Below, piece by piece: positions 15,725 to 22,823 of a stretch of DNA of 24,589 nt. The notes under the pieces were generated by a model. That model saw only the letters and a program-made list of their open reading frames with translations, was not told the origin of the DNA and did not search any database. The stretch lies in NCBI GenBank assembly GCA_017411945.1, contig JAFQPD010000076.1, positions 1-24,589 on the forward strand, in the 5' to 3' direction. Position numbers and translations under genes: made by a program. The stretch's first letter is position 1. Every line of letters starts with the position of its first letter. The stretch is from Mailhella sp. (GTDB lineage Bacteria > Desulfobacterota > Desulfovibrionia > Desulfovibrionales > Desulfovibrionaceae).

Positions 15725-16569
15725 CAAGACCTCCTTGCCGGAATAGAAGCTTCAAGGTCGAGTTCCCTGGCCCAGAACACGGGTCCGCTGGTACAGGTCT
15801 GCACAGGAAGGCCGGCCTTGACGGGGTCGGGCCAATGCTTCGACGTTATGGTGGAACAGCCCAGGCAGGCTCCAGTGCCGCAGGCCATGCGCTCTTCAAG
15901 CAGGAGCTGCGTCGGAAGGTCGAGTTCATTGGCCACCTTCCATACCTTCTTCAGGAAGGGCATGGGGCCGCAGGCAAGGCATATGCCGTCGCGCTCTTTG
16001 TATTCCTCCATGCGCAGGCGCATGACCCTGTGGAACTCTTCCAGCTCTTCAGGAGTGCGGTCGTGCAGGCTTTCCACTTCCATGCGGGCAGCCATGGCAT
16101 CGATAGGATAGCTGCTGCTGGGCAGGGCATGGCCGAACAGCATGGCAAGAGAGGAGGTATCCGGATGCATGTCGGCATAGCCCGCAAAGGGCGCGATGCC
16201 CACGCCGCGGGCCAGCAGAAGCGTAGGCGTGCCGGGACGCATCTCGAAACCGGTCCCCAGAGGCCCCCATGCGATGACCTTGTCCCCGCTCTTCAGGCGG
16301 GAGAAGCGATCAGTTCCCGGGCCGATGACCCGGATGAACAGAACAAGGCTCTGAGAAGTCACGCGGCAGATGGACATGGGGCGTGCCCAGACGGACTCCT
16401 CACAGGAAAGGGGGCGGAGCATGATGAACTGCCCGGGCTGCCAGCTCCTCCATTCCGGCCGCTCCAGCGTAAGCGCATAGAAACGACGCTCCCCTTCCGG
16501 GGTAGATACAGGCTGGCCGAAAGGAACATTGTCGGTCACCGTAAGCTCGGCTCGTATGGGAGTTATCAT
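15724..16569 (-). CDS. pyrK: PyrK-like FAD / [2Fe-2S] electron-transfer subunit
   Basis: PyrK carries electrons from the FMN subunit to NAD in dihydroorotate dehydrogenase B. The 281-residue protein has a flavodoxin-reductase layout: an FAD-binding WARPMSI (about 61-67), WGPLGTGF (101-108), a nucleotide-binding domain and a C-terminal [2Fe-2S] site with Cys230, Cys235, Cys238 and Cys259 in MACGTGACLGCS...QTC. Two parts differ from the usual pattern. The Gly-rich GGGxGIAP turn reads ARGVGIAP (120-127), and the expected DGSxGxxGxV strand-turn is replaced by a charged helical stretch (about 168-193). ATG 16569 has GGAGG four bases upstream. The stop overlaps the PyrD-like start by one base. mntP ends 93 nt upstream on the same strand. 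Confidence 0.88.
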   Translation of the reverse strand: MITPIRAELTVTDNVPFGQPVSTPEGERRFYALTLERPEWRSWQPGQFIMLRPLSCEESVWARPMSICRVTSQSLVLFIRVIGPGTDRFSRLKSGDKVIAWGPLGTGFEMRPGTPTLLLARGVGIAPFAGYADMHPDTSSLAMLFGHALPSSSYPIDAMAARMEVESLHDRTPEELEEFHRVMRLRMEEYKERDGICLACGPMPFLKKVWKVANELDLPTQLLLEERMACGTGACLGCSTITSKHWPDPVKAGLPVQTCTSGPVFWARELDLEASIPARRS

Positions 16570-16662
16570 AATGCCTCCGCAGGGTTTATTCCCTTCTTTC
16601 TGCCCTTCAAACGGCTCTGGGTCAAGTGCAAGAATGCACAACGCATGGCAGGCTGAACCTTT

Positions 16663-17229
16663 TCAGAACACTCCATGCTCATGCAGTATCTTCACGCCTA
16701 TGCCTATGAGCACGGCTGCGCCAAGAACGGCGGCCTTGCCCCCTAGCAAATCCGAACGGCCGAGAACAGCCCCAAGCTTTATTCCAAAAGCCGTGAAGGC
16801 CGCGCACACAAGACCGATGACGAGGGAAGGCATCCATACGGAAATGCCTGCCATGGAAAAGGAGAGGCCTACGGCCATGGCATCGATGCTGGTCGCCACG
16901 GCAAGCATCAGGAGCGCAGCCCCGCGGGAAGGATCGCCTCCGCGCTCTTCCTCCTCGCCGGAAAAAGCCTCGCGAAGCATGTTCAAGCCGACGAGCAAAA
17001 GCAGGCCAAAGGCTATCCAATGATCCCAGGACTCCATCCAGCTCTTTACGGAAAGCCCCAGCGCCCAGCCGAGGACAGGCATGGCAGCCTGAAATCCGCC
17101 AAACGCCAAGGCCATGCGAAAATAGTGGCCGGCATCCACACGGCGAAGAGAAGCCGCCGAGGAAACGGATACTGCGAAGGCGTCCATGGCAAGGGCGACG
17201 GCAACGGCAAAAGAAGAGAGGAAAGACAT
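16663..17229 (-). CDS. mntP: Manganese efflux pump MntP
   Basis: MntP (YebN, DUF204 family) exports Mn2+ across the inner membrane. The 188-residue protein has about six hydrophobic segments and the two family repeats with a conserved acidic residue: AMDAFAVSVS (Asp16) and TSIDAMAVGLS (Asp116). A charged cytoplasmic loop (GEEEERGGDPSR) lies between the repeats. ATG 17229 is supported by AGGAG six bases upstream. It is divergent from the RNase J gene. A promoter with perfect TATAAT lies 28 nt upstream. No yybP-ykoY riboswitch fits in the short leader, so manganese control, if any, would act at the promoter. pyrK follows 93 nt downstream without a strong terminator. Confidence 0.93.
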   Translation of the reverse strand: MSFLSSFAVAVALAMDAFAVSVSSAASLRRVDAGHYFRMALAFGGFQAAMPVLGWALGLSVKSWMESWDHWIAFGLLLLVGLNMLREAFSGEEEERGGDPSRGAALLMLAVATSIDAMAVGLSFSMAGISVWMPSLVIGLVCAAFTAFGIKLGAVLGRSDLLGGKAAVLGAAVLIGIGVKILHEHGVF

Positions 17230-17256
17230 GGCGGCTCCTGAAAGCGGACTTGGCGC

Positions 17257-17284
17257 ATTATACATGGAGAATTAGCCGGCACAA
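17257..17284 (-). promoter_or_regulatory. Putative promoter of mntP
   Basis: On the minus strand, TTGTGC (17284-17279), a 16-bp spacer and a perfect TATAAT (17262-17257) lie upstream of mntP. The -35 is one arm of the palindrome at 17279-17295. Confidence 0.6.
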
Positions 17285-17295
17285 GTAGCTTGTGC
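17279..17295. promoter_or_regulatory. 17-bp palindrome between divergent mntP and rnj promoters
   Basis: GCACAAG-TAG-CTTGTGC is a perfect 7-3-7 inverted repeat. Each arm contains the -35 hexamer TTGTGC of one of the two divergent promoters, so a protein bound here could block both. No known regulator was recognised from the sequence. Confidence 0.55.
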
Positions 17296-17318
17296 TCTGC
17301 TCCAGCATGGAGTACAAT
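17290..17318 (+). promoter_or_regulatory. Putative promoter of the RNase J gene
   Basis: TTGTGC (17290-17295), a 17-bp spacer and TACAAT (17313-17318) lie 31 nt before the start codon. The -10 matches consensus at five of six positions. Confidence 0.55.
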
Positions 17319-17349
17319 AAAAAAAGCTAAAAAAGGATGCCTTAAAAAA

Positions 17350-19020
17350 ATGAATGAACCCTATCTGACTATCACACCGCTCGGCGGCCACGGAGAAATC
17401 GGCATGAACTGCCAGAAATGGCAGACCGAACAGGGCGTGGTGCTGGTGGATTGCGGCCTCATGTTCCCGGACGATTCCCTGCTCGGCGTTGACGTGGTCA
17501 TACCCCGGCTGGAATCCGTGTTCGCAGACGAGGAAAACGTGCTGGGCATAGTGCTCACGCACGGCCATGAAGACCATATCGGAGCCCTGCCCTGGCTCCT
17601 GCACCAGTATAAGAGCCTGCGCGGCCTGCGCATCTACGGCTCCCCCTTCACGCTGGCCCTTGTGGAGCACAAGCTCGGAGAGCACGGCGTACTGGACCGG
17701 GTGGAGCTCATTGCCATGCCGGCCTACAGCGCCGTGACGCTGGGCAGCCTGACCTTCCATTTCATACCGGTCTACCACTCCATCCCCCAGTGCTATGCGC
17801 TGGCCGTGGAAACGCCCGTAGGCAAGATCATCCACACCGGCGACTTCAAGCTCGACACCACGCCTCTGGACGAAGAAACACACGACCCCTGCGCCGATTT
17901 CGCCAGCTTCGCGAAGAACGGCGGCATACGACTGCTCATGGCCGACTCCACCAACGTGGAGCAGGACGGCCGCTCCCAGCCCGAACGCAAGGTGCGCGAC
18001 GACCTCGACCCCATATTCAAGGAGACGAAAGGCCGCATCGTCATCGCTCTGTTCTCCAGCCATATCCGCCGCATCAAGACCGTCATCGAGCTGGCGCAGA
18101 AGTATGGGCGCAGCGTGCTCGTAAGCGGGAGAAGCCTTTCCACCAACATCGAAAAGGCTGTGGAACTCGGCCTCATCGAGAAGCCCCACAACGTCTACAG
18201 CGAAGCCCTCGGCTTCCCGGAGCTCGACCCGGCGCAGACTGTCATCCTGGCCACGGGCACGCAGGGCGAAGCCCTTTCCGCACTGGCGCGCATCGCCCGC
18301 GGCGAACATCGCCATATCTCCATCCATGAGGGCGACACCGTCATCATGTCCTCCCGCGTGATCCCGGGCAACGCCCGCTCTGTAGCCAAGGTGCACGACC
18401 AGATCTACCGCCTCGGAGCCAGCGTGTATCACGACCGCAGCCGCACCGTGCATGCTACCGGCCACGCTCAGAAAGAAGAGCTCATCGACGTCATCCAAGC
18501 CGCTCAGCCCGAACACTTCATCCCGGTGCATGGCGAATACCGCCACCTTGCCCTGCATGCCCGCCTGGCCGAAGACTGCGGCGTAGCCCCGCAGAATATC
18601 CACATCATAGAAGACGGGCATCCCATCACCCTGCTTCCCGACGGCGTGCGTCTCGAAGCCCCCGTACCTGTGGAATCCGTCATGGTGGACGGAAAGGGCG
18701 TAGGCGACGTGGGCCGCGTCGTCCTCAAGGAACGCCGCATACTCGGCGGCGAAGGCCTTGTGGCCGTGGTGCTGGTGATCGCCGAAGAGACGGGAGAAGT
18801 CCTGCACGGCCCGGAAATGATCTCGCGCGGCTTTGTCTTCGAACAGCAGTACTCCCATGTGCTCGAAGATTCGAAATGCATAGTCATCGACCAGATAGAG
18901 AACACCGATCCCAGCGATACGCAGAAACTCTGCGAACGCATACGCTCCAGCCTGCGCCGCTTCTTCCGCGACGTGCTGGGCCGCGACCCCGTCGTCGTGC
19001 CCATCGTTTCCAAGGTGTAG
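17350..19020 (+). CDS. rnj: Ribonuclease J
   Basis: RNase J is a metallo-beta-lactamase/beta-CASP nuclease with 5'-3' exo- and endonuclease activity in RNA processing and decay. The 556-residue protein shows GGHGEIGMNC at the start, the zinc motif THGHEDHIGALP (His71, His73, Asp75, His76), PVYHSIP, HTGDFKLD, ADSTN, the beta-CASP SGRSL, ATGTQGE, HATGHAQKEE and FIPVHGEYRHL, then the C-terminal dimerisation domain. ATG 17350 matches the family start; AAGGA lies about 12 bases upstream, a little far. A three-codon frame ATG CCT TAA (17337-17345) overlaps that site and might lower initiation. It is a single gene between a divergent promoter region and a strong terminator. Confidence 0.96.
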   Translation: MNEPYLTITPLGGHGEIGMNCQKWQTEQGVVLVDCGLMFPDDSLLGVDVVIPRLESVFADEENVLGIVLTHGHEDHIGALPWLLHQYKSLRGLRIYGSPFTLALVEHKLGEHGVLDRVELIAMPAYSAVTLGSLTFHFIPVYHSIPQCYALAVETPVGKIIHTGDFKLDTTPLDEETHDPCADFASFAKNGGIRLLMADSTNVEQDGRSQPERKVRDDLDPIFKETKGRIVIALFSSHIRRIKTVIELAQKYGRSVLVSGRSLSTNIEKAVELGLIEKPHNVYSEALGFPELDPAQTVILATGTQGEALSALARIARGEHRHISIHEGDTVIMSSRVIPGNARSVAKVHDQIYRLGASVYHDRSRTVHATGHAQKEELIDVIQAAQPEHFIPVHGEYRHLALHARLAEDCGVAPQNIHIIEDGHPITLLPDGVRLEAPVPVESVMVDGKGVGDVGRVVLKERRILGGEGLVAVVLVIAEETGEVLHGPEMISRGFVFEQQYSHVLEDSKCIVIDQIENTDPSDTQKLCERIRSSLRRFFRDVLGRDPVVVPIVSKV

Positions 19021-19028
19021 CAGACTGC

Positions 19029-19078
19029 AAAAAAGGAAGGGCGGCCATCCCCACGGAGAGCCGCCCTTCCTTTTTATT
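19029..19078. terminator. Bidirectional terminator between rnj and the TRAP binding-protein gene
   Basis: A long perfect stem, AAAAAGGAAGGGCGGC (19029-19044) with its complement (19060-19075), closes a 15-nt loop. T-tracts occur at the 3' side on both strands, suiting the two convergent genes. Confidence 0.93.
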
Positions 19079-19089
19079 TTGCACCAGCA

Positions 19090-20151
19090 TCAGTCGCGGT
19101 ACTTCCCGGCGTCCCATGCCTTGGCATGGAAAGCCGCACGTTCGTGCGCGTAGGCCAGGACCTTGTCCAGAAGCGCGGGATCGATACCTTCACAGTATTC
19201 CTTCCAGTTCGCTACCATAGCGGCCTTAACCTTGTCGAACTCCGCCTTGTCGGCATCGGACAGCTTGCGGAAGCTGTGTTCCATGGTTTCCAGAACGGCG
19301 GTCTCGGCCTGCACGCGCTCTTCAAGGGTCTGGGCAATATTGAGGGCCATGTTCGCTCCGCCCTTGTCCTTGAACCACTTCTGCATAGCCTTGGGCATGG
19401 TCTTCCAGTGCTTGAGGCTGGCCTCCATGATAAAGCCCTGCACCATGGCGTCGAGCATGAGGTGATGCTTCACCAGCCCGGAAAGGCGATAGGAATTAAG
19501 CGGCGCGAGGGGGCACATGATGCCTTCGGCAAGGCCGCGCTGGAGCGTCCAGTAGGTGTCAGGCGGGCTTACGCGCACGGGCGTCGCGCCCAGTTCGCGC
19601 ACCATGGCATGGCTCACGGCATCCCACACCACAATATTCCTGCCCTGCAGCTCGCTGAGGCTGAGCACGGGTTCCTTGGTGTGCATCTGGTAGGAAGCGG
19701 AAGTCCAGGACGTAAAGTGCTCCGTACCCTTGGGGAACTCGGCGCGGACGGCAGGGAACTTCTCTATGACATCGGCCATGACCAGAGAACCTACCACTGC
19801 ATTGGGCACGAGGCCGGGAATATTGATGACGCCAAGCAGGCGGAACTCTTCAGGATGGACGGCAGGGCGGATGGCGCCGAACGAGGCGCGGCCGTCGGAA
19901 ATGCCCTGCCCGGCTTCGGCCTGATTGGAATAGAGCATGTTCTCGGCGTAGTAGCTGAACTTGATCTTGCCGGCGAACTTTTTTTCGGAAGCTTCGAAGA
20001 AGGGCTTCCACACCGAATTGACGACAGGATGTTCTTCCACATAGCCGCCCATGAAGAAGATGTCGACAGGCTTTTCGGCGGCAGCGGCCGGAGAGGAGAC
20101 GAGCACGCCAAGGGCGGCGGCGGCAAGAAGGGATCTGATGCGGTGGAACAC
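19090..20151 (-). CDS. TRAP transporter solute-binding protein, DctP family (orphan)
   Basis: DctP-type proteins bind a small organic solute, usually a carboxylate, in the periplasm and deliver it to a DctQM membrane pair. The 353-residue protein has a Sec signal peptide (RIRSLLAAAALGVLV..., likely cut after the Ala run at residue 25) and the family layout: YYAENMLYSNQAEAGQGISDG, an inter-lobe strand ELQGRNIVVWDAVSHAMVRELGATP and a TYWTLQRGLAEG stretch. The Arg that usually follows this strand motif (KIRV) and binds the carboxylate is Val174 here. GTG 20151 is the start, with AAGGAG six bases upstream. No DctQ or DctM gene is adjacent: the neighbours are RNase J and a small winged-helix gene. 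Ligand unknown. Confidence 0.88.
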   Translation of the reverse strand: MFHRIRSLLAAAALGVLVSSPAAAAEKPVDIFFMGGYVEEHPVVNSVWKPFFEASEKKFAGKIKFSYYAENMLYSNQAEAGQGISDGRASFGAIRPAVHPEEFRLLGVINIPGLVPNAVVGSLVMADVIEKFPAVRAEFPKGTEHFTSWTSASYQMHTKEPVLSLSELQGRNIVVWDAVSHAMVRELGATPVRVSPPDTYWTLQRGLAEGIMCPLAPLNSYRLSGLVKHHLMLDAMVQGFIMEASLKHWKTMPKAMQKWFKDKGGANMALNIAQTLEERVQAETAVLETMEHSFRKLSDADKAEFDKVKAAMVANWKEYCEGIDPALLDKVLAYAHERAAFHAKAWDAGKYRD

Positions 20152-20228
20152 GTTGGACTCCTTGGACAGAGAAAGGCCCGTTCCGAAAAAGGCAGGGCCT
20201 CGCAGAGGGGCAATATATGAACCTACAT

Positions 20229-20258
20229 ACTAAAAACCTAAAGGGGGGGCGATGTCAA
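20229..20258 (-). promoter_or_regulatory. Putative promoter of the TRAP binding-protein gene
   Basis: On the minus strand, a perfect TTGACA (20258-20253) is followed by an 18-bp spacer containing seven C and then TTTAGT (20234-20229). It lies about 80 nt upstream of the GTG start. Confidence 0.5.
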
Positions 20259-20284
20259 CAGACTGAAGCCGCTGAAAAGAGCAG

Positions 20285-20311
20285 AAAAAAGACCGGCTGG
20301 GGAGGCCGGTC
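20285..20311 (-). terminator. Intrinsic terminator of the small winged-helix gene
   Basis: On the minus strand GACCGGC (20311-20305) pairs with GCCGGTC (20297-20291) across a 7-nt loop, followed by six T (20290-20285). Confidence 0.88.
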
Positions 20312-20343
20312 TCAGGATAGGCTTTTCGTGACAGGAGCAAGGC

Positions 20344-20520
20344 TTATTCAGCCACAGGCTCGTAATAGCAGCGTTTGGGGGAATGGATCTTGCCTGCCTT
20401 CTTCAGTTCGGCGCAGGCCTTGGAAACTTCTTTGGAATCCACGCCGAGGGCCTTGGCGATATCGCCGGGACGGACGGGCTTGCCAGCTTCTTTCATAGCG
20501 TTGAGAACCTTATCTTCCAT
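20344..20520 (-). CDS. Small winged-helix-like protein (58 aa)
   Basis: A 58-residue acidic/basic protein not assigned to a named family. It starts MEDKVLNAMKEAGKPV and reads through a helix-turn-helix-like segment GDIAKALGVDSKEVSKACAEL (about residues 19-39), then a wing-like KKAGKIHSPKRCYYEP. This is the size and pattern of a minimal MarR/DprA-type winged helix, so it may bind DNA or another protein. Support for a real gene is strong despite its length: ATG 20520 has a perfect AAGGAG six bases upstream, and a strong terminator lies 33 nt after the stop. Codon use is GC-rich and like its neighbours. It has two Cys (residues 36 and 51) but no metal motif. Targets are unknown; the divergent neighbour is the ArnT-like glycosyltransferase. 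Confidence 0.85.
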   Translation of the reverse strand: MEDKVLNAMKEAGKPVRPGDIAKALGVDSKEVSKACAELKKAGKIHSPKRCYYEPVAE

Positions 20521-20853
20521 GGTGAGCTCCTTATGTGCGGGTTAGGGGTGGCTTTCGGAGATGGGGGGCACTTTCCTGCGCCGTTGAGATAGATGTAAAC
20601 GAAAAGCTCTTCCTTGGCAAGTATTATCAGTAATAATTCCTAATAAAATTTTTGATCCTTCTCTTCCCGCTCTGCCCCCCATGCCGCGCCCAAGCTCATA
20701 GCCAGCCGCTTGGAGCCATGCTTTCCTTCCTCCGGCCTCCATTTAAATGGGCCAATGCGCGGAGCGGGACTTGCGCCGGACCGCGTATTCTGGGATACTC
20801 CAACATGATTCTCGGAATCATAGGTCTTTATCCTCTGACAAGCGGAGCACGAA
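20521..20853. other. 333-bp divergent intergenic region
   Basis: This stretch lies between the small winged-helix gene (-) and the ArnT-like gene (+). About 20590-20665 is AT-rich (runs such as AATAAAATTTTT), unlike the GC-rich surroundings, and is the likely place for the minus-strand promoter; GATAAT on the minus strand is a possible -10. The right part holds the inverted repeat at 20805-20821. No convincing open frame or RNA gene was seen. Confidence 0.5.
20805..20821. repeat. Perfect 7-3-7 inverted repeat upstream of the ArnT-like gene
   Basis: ATGATTC-TCG-GAATCAT lies 33 nt upstream of ATG 20854. It resembles a dimeric-regulator operator more than a terminator because no T-tract follows. 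The regulator is unknown. Confidence 0.5.
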
Positions 20854-22767
20854 ATGGACGAAACCATAGAACGCAACGAACTCAAGAAAGAAAATCCCGC
20901 CCCCCTCGCGGAAGAAAGCATTTCCGAAGCTGTGGAAGCCGCCCCCGGAACCAAAGAGGCGGCTCAGCCGGAAGCCGCCCCCTCCGAATGCGAAGCTCCC
21001 GCTGGATCCGTGGAAGAAAGCGGTCCCGAAGATAAGGCCGCCCCTCCTGCTGAAGAGGATGCCGACGCTCCCCTCGTGATGCCTGCCCCGGCAGACAGCG
21101 CCGCCAGCTTCGCCATGCCCGAAGTTCCCGCGCCTGCTCCTATTCCGGCCGGACCTGCGGAAAAGCTGTTCAGCGGCCTCTCCTATGTCGGCCTGCCCGT
21201 GCTTCTGCTCTTTGCCGCCGCCATGAGCTTCCTCGAAGTCTGGCAGATACGAGATCTGTGGTTTGCCGATGAAGTACGCCTTGCCGAAGCTTTCGCGAAC
21301 ATGAAGAACGGCGACTGGCTCGTGCTCACCTTGAACGGCCAGACTTGCGCAGACACGCCTCCGCTCTACTTCTGGTTCATGGACGCCCTTACGAGAATAC
21401 CAGGGCTCCCCGTTTCCATGCCTATGGCCCTCTTCCTTGCCGCGGCTGTCTCCCATGCCCTGTTCATCGGTTCCATATGGGTTCTGGCCCGCGGCACCGG
21501 CTTCGACCGCCGTGTGGCTTTCGCCTCCGGCCTCGTGGCCCTGTCCTGCGTCTATATCAGCGGAACGGCCGCCAGCCCCCGCGCAGACCTGCTCTTCGCC
21601 GCCCTTGCAACGCTCGGCATGACTTGCCTGTACCGCGGCTGGATAAAGAGCTTTGCCCCCTTCTGGCTGGCCGCCGGCTGGCTGCTCCTTGCCGCGGCCA
21701 CTCTCACCAAGAGCCCTCTGGGCATAGCCTTCGCCGTGGTCTCCAGCATCATCTTCCTGTTCTGGCGCGGCACTCCCGGCCGCCTCAACAGCCGCGACGG
21801 CCTGCCCGGCTTCTTCCTCATGCTTCTCGCCATCGCCGGCTGGCTGGGCATGCTCTACCTCGACGGGCATACCGGCTATATCCGTTCCATGGTGGAAGGC
21901 CAGCTCTACAGCCGCATCCTCGGCGGCGGCGATCACTGGCAGCTCTGGTGGTACTACCTTGCCGCCCTGCCCATCATCTGGGTGCCGTGGATACTCCTGC
22001 CCCTTTTCGTGAACTGGCTCCGCGCCCTTCGCGGCATCCCTGCCGCCGTGCGCACCCGCAAGACCGACGGCGGATCCAGCTGGCTCTGGATATGGCTGGT
22101 CACCGGCGTGGCCCTGCTCTCCTGCGTGCATGCCAAGGCGGCCGTCTACGCCCTGCCTCTGCTCGCGCCTCTGGCTGTTCTCACCGCCCGCTCCCTGCTC
22201 AAGCTCACCGCCGGCCGCAGCCGCTGCTTCTTCGGCCTTTCCGCCGCCATCCTCGCCGTGGCCGGCCTGGCCCTCGTCCTCATCGACGTCTACCCCTTCG
22301 TGAAGGAGTACGCCCCGGCAGACTGGCTGGCCTACATCCCGGCCTGCATGCTTCCCTGGCTCGAAGCTCTTGAAGGCACCATGTACATGGGCGCGGTGCT
22401 CATCGTCACTGCCGTCGCCCTTCTCTCACTCACCCGCCTTGCCCTGCCCGGCGGCTCGCTGCTCGTCACCGCCCTGGGCATGATGCTCATGTTCCAGCCC
22501 TATCACTGGTTCGTGACGCCTTCCATGACCAAGATTCTCAGCTCTGGAGTTCAGACCTCCGTCAAGGCCGAACCTGCCGCCCCTGCAGCGGAAGCCGTTC
22601 CTGCCGCTCCTGAAGTGCCTGCTCCGGCTGAACCCGCTCCTGCAGAACCCGCTCCGGCTGAAACCCCTGAGGCCCCTGCGCCTGAAGCCGCTCCCGAGGA
22701 AAAGGCCCCTGAAGCACAGCCCGAAGCCGCCCCTGCTGCAGAAGCACCCGCCGATGTGAAAGCCTAG
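20854..22767 (+). CDS. ArnT-like (GT83/PMT family) membrane glycosyltransferase with Pro/Ala/Glu-rich tails
   Basis: Polytopic enzymes of this family use a polyprenyl-phosphate sugar to modify lipid A or proteins on the periplasmic side. In this 637-residue protein the catalytic-type Asp-Glu lies in LWFADEVRLAEAF (139-140) after the first membrane segment (about 107-130). It is followed by NGDWLVLTLNG and DTPPLYFW, the counterpart of the usual KPPLYYW. About ten to twelve hydrophobic segments follow up to residue 555. Unusually, residues 1-103 and about 560-637 are low-complexity, acidic and rich in Pro, Ala and Glu (PAEPAPAEPAPAET near 594). ATG 20854 has GGAG six bases upstream. plsY follows 56 nt downstream. 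The substrate cannot be told; 4-amino-arabinose transfer is one option only. Confidence 0.82.
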   Translation: MDETIERNELKKENPAPLAEESISEAVEAAPGTKEAAQPEAAPSECEAPAGSVEESGPEDKAAPPAEEDADAPLVMPAPADSAASFAMPEVPAPAPIPAGPAEKLFSGLSYVGLPVLLLFAAAMSFLEVWQIRDLWFADEVRLAEAFANMKNGDWLVLTLNGQTCADTPPLYFWFMDALTRIPGLPVSMPMALFLAAAVSHALFIGSIWVLARGTGFDRRVAFASGLVALSCVYISGTAASPRADLLFAALATLGMTCLYRGWIKSFAPFWLAAGWLLLAAATLTKSPLGIAFAVVSSIIFLFWRGTPGRLNSRDGLPGFFLMLLAIAGWLGMLYLDGHTGYIRSMVEGQLYSRILGGGDHWQLWWYYLAALPIIWVPWILLPLFVNWLRALRGIPAAVRTRKTDGGSSWLWIWLVTGVALLSCVHAKAAVYALPLLAPLAVLTARSLLKLTAGRSRCFFGLSAAILAVAGLALVLIDVYPFVKEYAPADWLAYIPACMLPWLEALEGTMYMGAVLIVTAVALLSLTRLALPGGSLLVTALGMMLMFQPYHWFVTPSMTKILSSGVQTSVKAEPAAPAAEAVPAAPEVPAPAEPAPAEPAPAETPEAPAPEAAPEEKAPEAQPEAAPAAEAPADVKA

Positions 22768-22800
22768 ACATCTCCCATCATCTAGACCTCTCTCATCATT
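22765..22800 (+). repeat. 18-bp imperfect tandem duplication at the glycosyltransferase stop codon
   Basis: TAGACATCTCCCATCATC (22765-22782) is followed directly by TAGACCTCTCTCATCATT (22783-22800), matching at 15 of 18 positions. The first copy begins with the TAG stop codon of the upstream gene. Confidence 0.7.
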
Positions 22801-22823
22801 AAAATAAGAACACCGGATTTTTT

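Noticed and set aside
17230..17349. yybP-ykoY manganese riboswitch upstream of mntP
   Set aside because: The predicted leader is only about 20 nt and holds none of the expected conserved stems.
17272..18858. 528-codon open frame antisense to the RNase J gene
   Set aside because: It has no motifs and mirrors the RNase J coding frame, which carries all catalytic motifs.
20521..20853. Possible small RNA or riboswitch in the long intergenic region
   Set aside because: Only short AT-rich inverted repeats and one operator-like palindrome were found; no promoter plus terminator pair or known aptamer pattern could be supported.
20818..22131. 437-codon Gly/Glu/His-rich frame antisense to the ArnT-like gene
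   Set aside because: Its composition follows from the complementary strand of a Pro/Ala/Leu-rich membrane protein; it has no start signals.
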